DNA of 64,000 nucleotides, taken from NCBI GenBank assembly GCA_964462985.1, contig CAYXAA010000001.1, positions 124,001 to 188,000 of the forward strand. Reading direction: 5' to 3'. This document shows positions 9,072-17,465 of the stretch, in pieces. The notes under the pieces are model-generated. The model was not told the origin of the DNA and searched no databases. It saw only the letters and a program-made list of their open reading frames with translations. Source of the stretch: CAYXAA01 sp964462985 (GTDB taxonomy: Bacteria; Pseudomonadota; Alphaproteobacteria; Rhizobiales; Stappiaceae). Each line of letters starts with the position of its first letter. Position 1 is the stretch's first letter. Position numbers and translations under genes: made by a program.

Positions 9072-9098
9072 ACCGGAGGCGACACCGTCGCCTCCGGT
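9072..9098 (-). terminator. intra-operon hairpin after the binding-protein gene
   Basis: ACCGGAGGCGAC-ACC-GTCGCCTCCGGT is a perfect 12-base stem with a 3-base loop, 14 bases past the binding-protein stop and with no T run. In periplasmic-transporter operons such stems protect or partly terminate the message so that binding protein is made in excess. Confidence 0.65.
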
Positions 9099-9112
9099 AT
9101 GCAACACTCCGA

Positions 9113-10054
9113 TCAGCGGTACTGCCCCGCCAGTTCCTCGACCTGGGCGATATTGTCCTTGGTGATGAAGCCCGGGCCCGAATTGATCGAATTCGGCGGG
9201 ATCACGCCATATCGGGCGTAGTTCGTCAAAAGCACGATCGGCAAGTAGCCTTGCAGATAGGGCTGCTGATCGATGGCGAAGTTGATGGTGCCGTTCTTGA
9301 TGCCCTCGGAAATGCCGGCCGACAGATCAAAGGTCGCAAAGAAGATCTGACCGGCGTTGCCGTTCTCCTGAAGCGCCGCCAGCGTCGGCTCCGCAGAGTT
9401 CGGTCCAAGCGTCAAGATACCGTTGGTGTCCGGGTTGGCGCGCAGGTGCGCGAGCACCTTGTTCTTCACCTCGGCCGGGTCGATGCCCGAATCGATCATC
9501 TGGCTGCCGAGTTCGACGCCGAGTGCATCGGCAAAGCCCTGGCAGCGCTCGACCGAGGCCGGGTTGGTGATGTAGTGGTTGACGCAGAGGAACTTGGTGA
9601 CGCCAGCGGCCTTGGCGCGCTCCCCCGCGCCCTTGCCGGCATCATATTCCGGTTGCCCAATATGCAGCAGCGCGCCGAGCTCCTTGGACTGTTCGATGGT
9701 GCCCGAATTAACGGTGATAACCGGAATACCCTTTGCAACGGCATCCGTGATCGGGCCGCTCAGGGCGTTGTAGTCGGCGATCGTCGTGACAATCCCGTTC
9801 GGGCTCGAGGCGGAAGCCTGCTGAATGATGCGCGCCATGTCGGCCAGGTCACCGGTCGGCGGATTGCGGTAATCCACCGTCACGCCCATCTGCTCGCTGG
9901 CGACCGTAATCGCGTTCTTTATGGTGTTCCACCACGAATCGGAATCGGGCGCATGGCTGACGAACACAAACCGCTCGCCTTCGGCGTGCGTGACGCCGGT
10001 CGCCCCCGCAAGAGCGGCGACGGCCAGGCCCAACCCCAGCATCAGCTTCTTCAT
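9113..10054 (-). CDS. sugar ABC transporter substrate-binding protein
   Basis: This 313-residue periplasmic protein has a clear Sec signal peptide (MKKLMLGLGLAVAALAGA, cleavage after THA near residue 23) followed by a periplasmic-binding-protein type 1 domain (FVFVSHAPDSDSWWNTI near the N-terminus). The ATG at 10054 has a GGAGG site and places the signal peptide at the very N-terminus; the frame extends upstream without sense. It is the first gene of the three-gene uptake operon next to the iol genes, so inositol or a related cyclitol is the likely ligand. Confidence 0.87.
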   Translation of the reverse strand: MKKLMLGLGLAVAALAGATGVTHAEGERFVFVSHAPDSDSWWNTIKNAITVASEQMGVTVDYRNPPTGDLADMARIIQQASASSPNGIVTTIADYNALSGPITDAVAKGIPVITVNSGTIEQSKELGALLHIGQPEYDAGKGAGERAKAAGVTKFLCVNHYITNPASVERCQGFADALGVELGSQMIDSGIDPAEVKNKVLAHLRANPDTNGILTLGPNSAEPTLAALQENGNAGQIFFATFDLSAGISEGIKNGTINFAIDQQPYLQGYLPIVLLTNYARYGVIPPNSINSGPGFITKDNIAQVEELAGQYR

Positions 10055-10173
10055 AATATTTTCCTCCACAGATCGCGGCCGGTTCGCCCGACCACGGAGC
10101 CTCCCGCCGGACGGCGAAGCGTCCGGCCTGCCTGCCCCTTGCCTGCCGGAACAGCAAGCGCGGAACGACACGA

Positions 10174-10193
10174 TCATTTTAGATCATAAATGA
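10174..10193. promoter_or_regulatory. AT-rich inverted repeat, possible operator of the inositol transporter operon
   Basis: TCATTT-N8-AAATGA lies in the only AT-rich part of the 246-base region between the transporter operon and the divergent DUF72 gene, about 120 bases before the binding-protein start. It does not match the GGAA-N6-TTCC motif, so a different regulator is possible. Low certainty. Confidence 0.3.
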
Positions 10194-10300
10194 AATTTTT
10201 ATTCTATTACGAGTGCGCTCGTCAAGCCGGATTTCATGTCGCACCGGAACATGGGCCGCCATCAGCGATTTTGTCGCGACGGAACGGAGGATCCCGCCGG

Positions 10301-11284
10301 ATGCAGCAGAGCCGGGCGGATCGATCGCCAAGGAACGGGAGACAATCAGGGAGCAGTCACGTGGCGGCGAGCACCACCGACAAGCCGGCAAAGGCGGCAA
10401 GGCACAGGGAGCGGGTCCATATCGGAACCTCCGGCTGGCACTACAAGCACTGGGTCGGATCGTTCTATCCGGAAGGAATGCAGGACGTCGCCTTCCTCGG
10501 CTGGTACGCCGATCACTTTCCGACGGTCGAAATCAACAATACATTCTACCGGCTGCCCGATCCGGAAACCCCGGCCGGCTGGAGCGCGGGGACGCCGCCG
10601 GGATTCGTGTTCGCCTGCAAGGCAAGCCGATACATCACGCACATGAAGAAGCTGAAAGACCCGAAGGACGCGACCGCGCGCTTCTTCGGCACGGCGAAGA
10701 AACTCGGCGGCAAGCTTGGACCGATGCTGTTCCAGCTGCCGCCGCGTTGGCGCGCCAACGCCGCCCGTCTCGCCGAATTCCTCGGCGCCCTCCCCAGCAG
10801 CCACCGCTATGCCTTCGAGTTCCGGGACGAAAGCTGGTATACGCCCGAGATCTTCCGCCTGCTGGAACGCCACGGTGCAGCGCTTTGCATCCACGATCTC
10901 GAGGGTCTGGCCTCGCCGGTCGAGGCGACGGCGCCCTTCACCTACATTCGCCTGCACGGTCCAGATGGGGCCTACCGGGGCCGCTACGACGACGAGACGC
11001 TGCAGACCTGGGCGCGGCGCATTCACAGATGGCGCCGCGCCGGTCTCGACATCTACTGCTATTTCAACAATGACATCGGCGGCCACGCCCCACGCGATGC
11101 CATGAGGCTTGCCGAAGCGCTCGGGACGAAGCCCGCAACACCCGGCAGGGCGTCCAAACCGTCGCGATCGAAAGCGGCCGGCGACCCGTCACCGGCACGA
11201 CGCCAGCGGACCCGGCCCAAGGCTTCTACGCAGCGCCGCGCGCATTCACAAAAATCGACCGCAGCGTCGTCGTCGCGCAGATGA
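10301..11284 (+). CDS. DUF72 (YecE-family) protein
   Basis: The protein shows the DUF72 TIM-barrel hallmarks: HIGTSGWHYKHWVGSFYPEG near the start, FPTVEINNTFYRLP, FAFEFR-like strand YAFEFRDESW, and the terminal YCYFNNDIGGHAP. The function of the family is not established. A basic, low-complexity C-terminal tail of about 60 residues (Lys/Arg/Ser/Pro rich) is extra relative to the core family. The start is uncertain: ATG 10301 follows a GGAGG; GTG 10361 follows GGGAG and would remove 20 residues. The 3' end overlaps the convergent SMP-30 gene by 59 bases, all within the basic tail. Confidence 0.8.
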   Translation: MQQSRADRSPRNGRQSGSSHVAASTTDKPAKAARHRERVHIGTSGWHYKHWVGSFYPEGMQDVAFLGWYADHFPTVEINNTFYRLPDPETPAGWSAGTPPGFVFACKASRYITHMKKLKDPKDATARFFGTAKKLGGKLGPMLFQLPPRWRANAARLAEFLGALPSSHRYAFEFRDESWYTPEIFRLLERHGAALCIHDLEGLASPVEATAPFTYIRLHGPDGAYRGRYDDETLQTWARRIHRWRRAGLDIYCYFNNDIGGHAPRDAMRLAEALGTKPATPGRASKPSRSKAAGDPSPARRQRTRPKASTQRRAHSQKSTAASSSRR

Positions 11285-12134
11285 ACAGGCGGTTGCGCTT
11301 CGGGCCGCCGAAGCAGATGTTGGCGACGACCTCGTCGATCAGGATCTTGCCAAGCAGCGTGCCGTCCGGGGCGAAGCAGTGTACGCCGTCACCGGCCGAG
11401 GACCAGATGTTGCCCTCGGTGTCGAGACGAAAGCCGTCGAACAGGCCGGCGTCGCAGAACACGAAGTCCTCGCCGCGGCCGACCGATGTGCCGTCGGCGG
11501 CGACCGGATACTTGCGGATCTTCGGCGCGCAGTCGGGGAAATGGGTCTTTCCCGTGTCGGCAACGTAAAGCACGGATTCGTCAGGCGAGAAGGCAAGTCC
11601 GTTGGGCTGCTTCATGTCGTCGATGACGCGGGTCACCTCGCCCGACGGGTCGATGCGATAAACGTGGCGGCCATCCTGCTCCATCGGGCTCGCATCGCCT
11701 TCATAATCGCTGTCGATGCCGTAAGATGGGTCGGTAAACCAGATCGAACCGTCGGACTTGACGACAACGTCGTTCGGCGAGTTGAGGCGTTTTCCGGCAT
11801 AACTGTCGGCAAGAACCGTCCTCGACCCATCGACCTCGTAGCGGCTGACGCACCGGCCGCGATGCTCACAGGCGATCAGCCTGCCCTCGCGGTCGACAGT
11901 ATGGCCGTTGTGATTGCGGCAGGGCTGCTCGAAGGTGGCGACCGCGCCGTTCATCTCGTCCCAGCGCAGGATGCGGTCATTGGGGATGTCCGACCAGATC
12001 AGATAGCGGCCGGCAGCAAAATAGGCGGGCCCTTCCGTCCAGCGACCGCCGGTCCACAGGACGTCGATGCCTGCGTTGGCATGAATGAGCTTCGCAAACC
12101 GCTCGTCGCGGATATCGTAGTGTTCTCCGGCCAC
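11226..12134 (-). CDS. SMP-30/gluconolactonase/LRE family protein
   Basis: This 302-residue six-bladed beta-propeller hydrolase probably opens sugar lactones. Evidence includes WTEGPAYFAAGRYLIWSDIP (metal-ligand Glu, about residues 32-51), NHNGHTVDREGRL, LNSPNDVVVKSDGSIWFTDP (metal-ligand Asn and the SPND motif), and VADTGK. It is the last gene of the second sugar ABC operon, 13 bases after a permease gene, which suggests that the imported sugar is oxidised to a lactone. The matching sugar dehydrogenase is not obvious nearby. The exact substrate is unknown. Confidence 0.87.
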   Translation of the reverse strand: MAGEHYDIRDERFAKLIHANAGIDVLWTGGRWTEGPAYFAAGRYLIWSDIPNDRILRWDEMNGAVATFEQPCRNHNGHTVDREGRLIACEHRGRCVSRYEVDGSRTVLADSYAGKRLNSPNDVVVKSDGSIWFTDPSYGIDSDYEGDASPMEQDGRHVYRIDPSGEVTRVIDDMKQPNGLAFSPDESVLYVADTGKTHFPDCAPKIRKYPVAADGTSVGRGEDFVFCDAGLFDGFRLDTEGNIWSSAGDGVHCFAPDGTLLGKILIDEVVANICFGGPKRNRLFICATTTLRSIFVNARGAA

Positions 12135-12147
12135 GCGTTTCTCCTCC

Positions 12148-13098
12148 TCAGGACGTCACACGCTGGTTGCGTCCGTAGACCAGCAGCATGCCGATGATCA
12201 CGGTCCCGTAGATGATTTGCCGTCCGGCCTCGGGCATCTGCATGATCGACAGCACGGAATTCAGAAGCACGATCAGGATCACGCCGACCAACGTGCCGAT
12301 ATAGCGGCCGCGGCCACCCAGGATATGGGTACCGCCAAGGACGACCGCTGCGATCGCCGGCAGCAGGAAGGCATTGCCCATGCCCTGATAGGCCTTGGCT
12401 GAGTAGCCGGCAAGGAGCACACCCGCCGTGGCAGCGCAAAGGCTCGAGGCGACGAAGGCACCGACGATGACGAGCCGGGTGCGAATGCCGGAGAGGTAAG
12501 CGGCAGCCTCGCGCGATCCTGTGGCGTAGATCGACCGGCCAAAGCCGGTCCGCGTCAGGATGGTGGCGATCACGATGGATACGGCTGCCCAGACAAAGAT
12601 CGCCACCGGAATGCCGAGGATCCGGTCCTTGGCCAGGAACAGCATCAGCGGCGTTGCCGAATCTTGCGGAGCGAAGCCGCCGGTCTGGGCCACCATCAGT
12701 CCGCGCAGCACGGTGTCGACGCCAAGGGTGAAGATCATCGAGGGAATGCGCAGGTAGGCGACCCCGAATCCGTTGAGAAGGCCGACGCAAAGCCCGACAG
12801 CAAGAGCGGTGGGCAGTGCGAGTTCGCCGCCGACGGCCGTTGCTGTCATGGCCGCGGCCGTCAAGGTCCAGGGGATCGACAGGTCGATGTGCCCAAGCAG
12901 GATCACCATCATCATGCCCGCAGCGCAAATGCCGAGGAAAGATCCGGTCTGCAGCTGCTGCAGGAGGTAATTCGGCGACAGGAGCGGCGCATTTCCCGTG
13001 GTCGACAGCGTGTAGATGGTTCCCGCGAGCAGGATGGCCGCGATGAACAGCGACGCGATCACGATCGGCTTGTTTTCCGGGGCAATGGAAAGGCGCAT
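12148..13098 (-). CDS. sugar ABC transporter permease (second of pair)
   Basis: This 316-residue integral membrane protein has about nine hydrophobic segments and the BPD_transp_2 element LLGHIDLSIPWTLTAAAM near residue 75. The start ATG at 13098 gives a short cytoplasmic N-terminus; an in-frame extension of 19 codons upstream overlaps the previous gene. It lies 7 bases after the other permease gene and before SMP-30. The pair probably makes a heterodimeric channel with the double ATPase encoded upstream. Confidence 0.86.
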   Translation of the reverse strand: MRLSIAPENKPIVIASLFIAAILLAGTIYTLSTTGNAPLLSPNYLLQQLQTGSFLGICAAGMMMVILLGHIDLSIPWTLTAAAMTATAVGGELALPTALAVGLCVGLLNGFGVAYLRIPSMIFTLGVDTVLRGLMVAQTGGFAPQDSATPLMLFLAKDRILGIPVAIFVWAAVSIVIATILTRTGFGRSIYATGSREAAAYLSGIRTRLVIVGAFVASSLCAATAGVLLAGYSAKAYQGMGNAFLLPAIAAVVLGGTHILGGRGRYIGTLVGVILIVLLNSVLSIMQMPEAGRQIIYGTVIIGMLLVYGRNQRVTS

Positions 13099-13105
13099 GG
13101 CGTCG

Positions 13106-14155
13106 CTACCTGAAGAGATCGAGCTTGTTCTTGACCCTGATCGTGCGCACTGCACCGACGGAAACGGCGGCGAGCAGCACGATCCCCTCGATCAGCGGCT
13201 GCAGCAGGGGATCAATGTCAAGAATACGGAAATAGAACGTCATTACCCGCAGGATCATCGCACCGATGATGCTGCCGATCGCGCTGCCGATGCCGCCGAG
13301 CAGCGAGGTGCCGCCGAGCACGACCGCGGCGATGGAGTTCAGCGTGTAGGCGCCGGCCTGCTGGATATCGGCATTGCCGGAAGAGGTCTGGATCGCAAGA
13401 TAGAGCCCGCCGCAGGCGGCGAGGAAGCCACCGAGCGTGAAGGCTGCGATCTTGGCCCGTGCGATCGGAAGGCCGGACATGAAGGCCGCACCTTCCGCCG
13501 AGCCTATGGCGTAGACCGTGCGTCCGGTCACCGAGCGCCGGAACGGCATCCAGACAAGAAGCACCACGAGAAGGATCAGGACGACGGGAACGGGAATGTC
13601 GGCGAAGGGCCGCAGCCACCACGCGTCGCCGCCGTCCGCGATGCCATAGGTATCGGCAAAGTCCCAGATTGAATTGGTCAGCGCCCAGCTCAGATCCTCG
13701 TCGACATCACCGCCGGGTTTGGGTCGGATCAGGAGAGCAAGACCAATGGCGACGGCTCCGGTGGCCAGCGTTGCAATGATGGGCTGGATGCGGCCATAGA
13801 CGACGATGCATCCATTGAGCAGCCCAAAGGCGGTGCCGGCCAGCAGCGTCAGAACCATCCCGAACACGATTTCTGCGGGCGAACCGTTGACGACCTCCGA
13901 GGCGATGCAGTTCGTCAGCGTCATGACCGCGCCGACCGATAGATCCAGCCCTCCCAGCAACACCGGCAAGGTCTGCGCCATCGCAACGAAGGCGATCGCG
14001 ACGGTTTCGTTGGCATTCTGGATTGCCACCGCAGACGAGAAGCCGCGGGGATGCATCATATTGTAGGTGAGATAAAGGACCGCCAGGAGCAGCAGGGCCG
14101 TCGCAAGGCCGAGGTTCTGAAAAAGCCATCTCTTCCATGCAGCCTGACGCATCAT
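13106..14155 (-). CDS. sugar ABC transporter permease (first of pair)
   Basis: This 349-residue inner-membrane permease of the ribose/xylose type has LLGGLDLSVGAVMTLTNCIA near residue 70, the conserved GGLDLSVG element, and about ten hydrophobic stretches. Its ATG overlaps the ATPase stop (ATGA at 14152-14155), so translation is coupled. It is paired with the permease gene at 12148-13098. Confidence 0.87.
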   Translation of the reverse strand: MMRQAAWKRWLFQNLGLATALLLLAVLYLTYNMMHPRGFSSAVAIQNANETVAIAFVAMAQTLPVLLGGLDLSVGAVMTLTNCIASEVVNGSPAEIVFGMVLTLLAGTAFGLLNGCIVVYGRIQPIIATLATGAVAIGLALLIRPKPGGDVDEDLSWALTNSIWDFADTYGIADGGDAWWLRPFADIPVPVVLILLVVLLVWMPFRRSVTGRTVYAIGSAEGAAFMSGLPIARAKIAAFTLGGFLAACGGLYLAIQTSSGNADIQQAGAYTLNSIAAVVLGGTSLLGGIGSAIGSIIGAMILRVMTFYFRILDIDPLLQPLIEGIVLLAAVSVGAVRTIRVKNKLDLFR

Positions 14156-15675
14156 GCCCCCTCGACGTCGATGTTGAGCGAAGCCGCCACCAGGCCCTCC
14201 TCGGTGATCTCGTCACCTTGCTTCTCGCTGACCACGCGCCCGGCATAAAGAACCGACACCCGGTCACAGCAGCCGATCAATTCCGCATAGTCGGAGGAAT
14301 AGAACAGGATCGCCTTTCCCGCGTTGGCGAGTTCGCGCATCAGTCGGTAGATCTCCTGCTTGGTGCCGACGTCGATGCCGCGGGTCGGGTCGTTGAGCAG
14401 GATGACGTCCGGGTCGATCATCAGCCACTTGGCGATCACCACCTTCTGCTGGTTGCCGCCCGACAGCGTCATGACCGGGTCCGCCGGCGATCCGATCTTG
14501 ATCTGTAACCGCGAGACCCCGTCCTCAACCGCCTGGGTGGCGCGTCCCGGGTCGATGAAGGGGCCTTTCGAGATCTTGGAGAACGAGGCGGCAAGCAGGT
14601 TGTCGGCGATCGGCATGCCGAGCATCAAGCCTTCCGTCTTGCGGTCTTCAGGCACCAGCGCCATGCGGGTGCGGGCCGATTTTGCGGCGGCCGGGGACCG
14701 TGGAATCCCCTTGTCCGAGCCGATCACCACCTCGCCCTCGACGTCGCGCAGAACGCCGAACAACGCGAGCAGAAGCTCCTTCTGGCCCTGGCCATCGAGA
14801 CCACCGAGCCCGACGATCTCGCCGCGTCCAACGTCGAGGTCGATGCCGTTGAGCCTGTTCTGCCAGCGCAGTCCCCTGACACTCAGGAGCGGTGCGGGAT
14901 GCTGGTCCGCCGGCCGCGGCGACTGCTTGGGCGGAAACTGTGCCTCGACGTCGCGGCCGATCATCAGGTTGACGATCTGGCGCTCGGTCTTCTCGCCCTT
15001 GGCGAAGGTCTCGATGTGCCGGCCGTTGCGAAACACCGACAGGGTGTCACACAAGGTGTCGACCTCGTTCATCCGATGCGAGATGAAGAGGATCGCCACC
15101 CCCTGTGCCTTCAACTCGGCCAGGAGATCATAGACGGTCTGCACGTCTCGCGCCGTCAGTGCCGAGGTCGCCTCGTCGAGGATGAGAACCTTGGGATTGC
15201 GGCCGAGCGCCTTGGCAATTTCCACCATCTGGCGTCGCGACAGCGAAAGCTCGCGCACCAGGGCATTGGGGTCGATGTCCTCGCAATGCACTCTGGCCAG
15301 CAGCTCTTCGGCACGGCGCACCTGCGCGCGCCTGTCGATCAGGCCGAGCCGCCGCGGCGGGCGCGAGATCGAGATGTTGTCGGCCACCGAAAGGTCGGGA
15401 ACGAGCGACAGCTCCTGGAACATGCAGACGATGCCTGCATCGTTCGCCGCCTGGGGATCGGAAAAGGTGACCGGCCGGCCTTCGACGACTATTTCTCCGG
15501 CGTCCGGCTGGAGCACACCAGCCATGATCTTGATCAGGGTTGATTTTCCGGCGCCGTTCTCGCCGAGGATGGCGTGAATGGAGCCTGATCGACACGCAAA
15601 CTCGACATTCTCCAGCGCACGGATGCCGGCGAAGTATTTCGAAATACCGCGATATTCGACGATCGCGTCGGTCAT
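14152..15675 (-). CDS. sugar ABC transporter ATP-binding protein (double ATPase, RbsA/XylG type)
   Basis: This 507-residue protein contains two fused ATPase domains. The N-terminal domain has Walker A GENGAGKST (about 38-46), signature LSLSRRQM and Walker B VLILDEATSAL. The C-terminal domain has a degenerate Walker A region (GLGGLDGQGQKELL), signature LSGGNQQKVVIAKWL and LNDPTRGIDVGTK. This is the usual CUT2 pattern. The gene sits between the binding-protein gene, from which a 13-base-stem hairpin separates it, and two permease genes. The sugar is not identifiable from sequence. Confidence 0.9.
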   Translation of the reverse strand: MTDAIVEYRGISKYFAGIRALENVEFACRSGSIHAILGENGAGKSTLIKIMAGVLQPDAGEIVVEGRPVTFSDPQAANDAGIVCMFQELSLVPDLSVADNISISRPPRRLGLIDRRAQVRRAEELLARVHCEDIDPNALVRELSLSRRQMVEIAKALGRNPKVLILDEATSALTARDVQTVYDLLAELKAQGVAILFISHRMNEVDTLCDTLSVFRNGRHIETFAKGEKTERQIVNLMIGRDVEAQFPPKQSPRPADQHPAPLLSVRGLRWQNRLNGIDLDVGRGEIVGLGGLDGQGQKELLLALFGVLRDVEGEVVIGSDKGIPRSPAAAKSARTRMALVPEDRKTEGLMLGMPIADNLLAASFSKISKGPFIDPGRATQAVEDGVSRLQIKIGSPADPVMTLSGGNQQKVVIAKWLMIDPDVILLNDPTRGIDVGTKQEIYRLMRELANAGKAILFYSSDYAELIGCCDRVSVLYAGRVVSEKQGDEITEEGLVAASLNIDVEGA

Positions 15676-15782
15676 GCGGGCGCTTTCTCCAGATCAACCT
15701 GCTGTCAGGCGGAGCCGTTAATATTCGAAAGAGGCGATCGCGGCAGGCTCGGGACGAGGCCCGGCCCGATCTGTTCGCATAG

Positions 15783-15813
15783 GTGCGGCCCCGTCAGCTG
15801 GACGGGGCCGCAC
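15783..15813 (-). terminator. intra-operon hairpin after the second binding-protein gene
   Basis: GTGCGGCCCCGTC-AGCTG-GACGGGGCCGCAC forms a perfect 13-base stem with a 5-base loop, 16 bases past the binding-protein stop. There is no T run. It is the same arrangement as in the first ABC operon and probably stabilises the binding-protein message or attenuates downstream genes. Confidence 0.68.
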
Positions 15814-15829
15814 AATTGGGCAGGGTGTG

Positions 15830-16969
15830 CTATTTCACGTCGGTTTCCGACTGCGCCATGATCGCAGGGCCGGAAATGTTCACACCGCAGGGCGGGAATT
15901 CGTTCACGGTGAAGAAATTGTCCGGCAGGTCGGTCCAGAAGTTCTCGCCGTCCTTGAGCTGGTCATAGGTCGCGACCGGCAGGGGCACCGAGATCAGCTG
16001 AGGCATGACATTGCCTTCAAGCGCCGAGATGGCGGCCTTCATGGCGATGGCGACGAGGCCGGGCGACTGGCCGATCGAAATGCCTTTCAGCCCCTCGGCA
16101 GCATGGGCGGCGACGAGCTTGCGGAAGCCATTCTCCGATTCGCCGGCAATCGGCACCATCGGGTGGTTGGCATCGAGCATCGCCTGCACGACGCCGGTGG
16201 TGCCGCCCTGGGCAATGATTGCGTCGAATTGGCCGTGCACCGCGATCGCGTCGGCCGTGACCTTCTGTCCCGTGCCGTCGTCCCAGTTGCCGACGACCTG
16301 GACAACCTCCCAGTCGCCGCCGGAGGCATCGAGAACCTCATGGATACCGACGGAGCGGTCACGGTCGACCGAGTTGCCCGGCAGGCCGCGCACCTCCAGG
16401 ATCTTGCCCGAGGTCTTGCCCGCTGCCGCCAGTTCCTTGACGACGAATTCCGCCCACGTCCGTCCCATCTCCAGCTGGTTCTCGTTGACCTGCATCACCT
16501 TGTCGGTGTCGAGAACATTGTCGAAGGGAACCAGCACGACGTTGTTCCGGTCGGCGAGGCGAATCACACGGTCGAAGCCATCGGGCGATACCGCAATGGT
16601 GATGATTGCGTGGAAGCCCTGGTTGATGAAGTCCTCGATGGCGCCGAGCTGAGCGGGCGCATCAGTTCCAGTGGAGACCACCTTGAATTCGGCGATCTTA
16701 TCCTTGATCGAGGGGTCTTCCGCGAAGGCCTTCGCGGTCTTGATCATCTGAATGCGCCAGGTGTTGCCGACAAAGCCGTTCACCACGGCGATCTTGTAAG
16801 GCCCTTGCTGTGCTTCCCACTGGAGGTACTTGATTTCATCGCTCCAGGGCGCGAAACAGGCGGGATCGGCTCCCGGGCCGGACACGACCTGCGGTCCCGC
16901 ATGGGCAAGCTGCGCGGTCAGCAACAATGCCGCTGCGGCAGCGGTCGAGTACGTCAACAACCTTTTCAT
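15830..16969 (-). CDS. sugar ABC transporter substrate-binding protein
   Basis: This 379-residue periplasmic protein starts at the ATG at 16969, behind GGGAGGAAG, which gives a clean signal peptide (MKRLLTYSTAAAAALLLTAQ, cleavage after AHA). The mature part is a periplasmic-binding-protein type 1 fold with IAVVNGFVGNTWRIQMIK near residue 70. First gene of the five-gene operon, with a 496-base leader region upstream that contains a likely promoter and a GntR-like operator. The ligand is unknown; the SMP-30 gene points to an aldose whose oxidation gives a lactone. Confidence 0.87.
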   Translation of the reverse strand: MKRLLTYSTAAAAALLLTAQLAHAGPQVVSGPGADPACFAPWSDEIKYLQWEAQQGPYKIAVVNGFVGNTWRIQMIKTAKAFAEDPSIKDKIAEFKVVSTGTDAPAQLGAIEDFINQGFHAIITIAVSPDGFDRVIRLADRNNVVLVPFDNVLDTDKVMQVNENQLEMGRTWAEFVVKELAAAGKTSGKILEVRGLPGNSVDRDRSVGIHEVLDASGGDWEVVQVVGNWDDGTGQKVTADAIAVHGQFDAIIAQGGTTGVVQAMLDANHPMVPIAGESENGFRKLVAAHAAEGLKGISIGQSPGLVAIAMKAAISALEGNVMPQLISVPLPVATYDQLKDGENFWTDLPDNFFTVNEFPPCGVNISGPAIMAQSETDVK

Positions 16970-17252
16970 GATACTTCCTCCCATTTTTCGCCAGTTCATG
17001 GACTGACCCGGACACCCCTTTCACCAAAAGGGCACGGAGGGTCCAGCGCTTTGTAATCGATTGCTTCGGCTTGCTTGAACGTCACTTATCCGGCCGCTCA
17101 CGGACGCCGCGGTTCCTCTCCTCGCTCGGATCGAGGGCCACGGCGGTTCCCCAATTCCTCGGGCCGACGTCTCCCGTCTTCGCTAAAATGATGTGCGCCT
17201 CGTATCAAACAGGCCAATCAGGCCGACTCCCCCGCCGGAACAGCGTCCGGTC

Positions 17253-17298
17253 TATTTGTACGACAAATACTCGTAATCAGGGGCCGGAGCCAAGTCAA
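17253..17298 (-). promoter_or_regulatory. predicted promoter with overlapping GntR/FadR-type operator
   Basis: On the minus strand TTGACT (17298-17293), a 17-base spacer and TACGAG (17275-17270) form a plausible sigma70-type promoter. Immediately after it, at the expected start of transcription, lies the perfect palindrome TATTTGT-ACG-ACAAATA (17253-17269). Its core TTGTACGACAA fits the FadR-subfamily GntR consensus TNGTNNNACNA. It would control the second sugar ABC operon through a leader of about 290 bases. The rest of the 496-base gap (16970-17465) shows no gene. No GntR gene lies in the window. Confidence 0.5.
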
Positions 17299-17465
17299 CA
17301 CCGCCGCAGTGACCTGCGGCGGTTCCCACATGAATCGGACCGACAACGAGAGGCACCGCGCGCATGAACGACTGTTAATGCGGCTCGCGATGGAAATGCG
17401 CATCACCGCTCGCAAGCTGCAGGCGCAGTACCCATCTTGGGGGTGACCAACAGCTGCTGCAGCGA

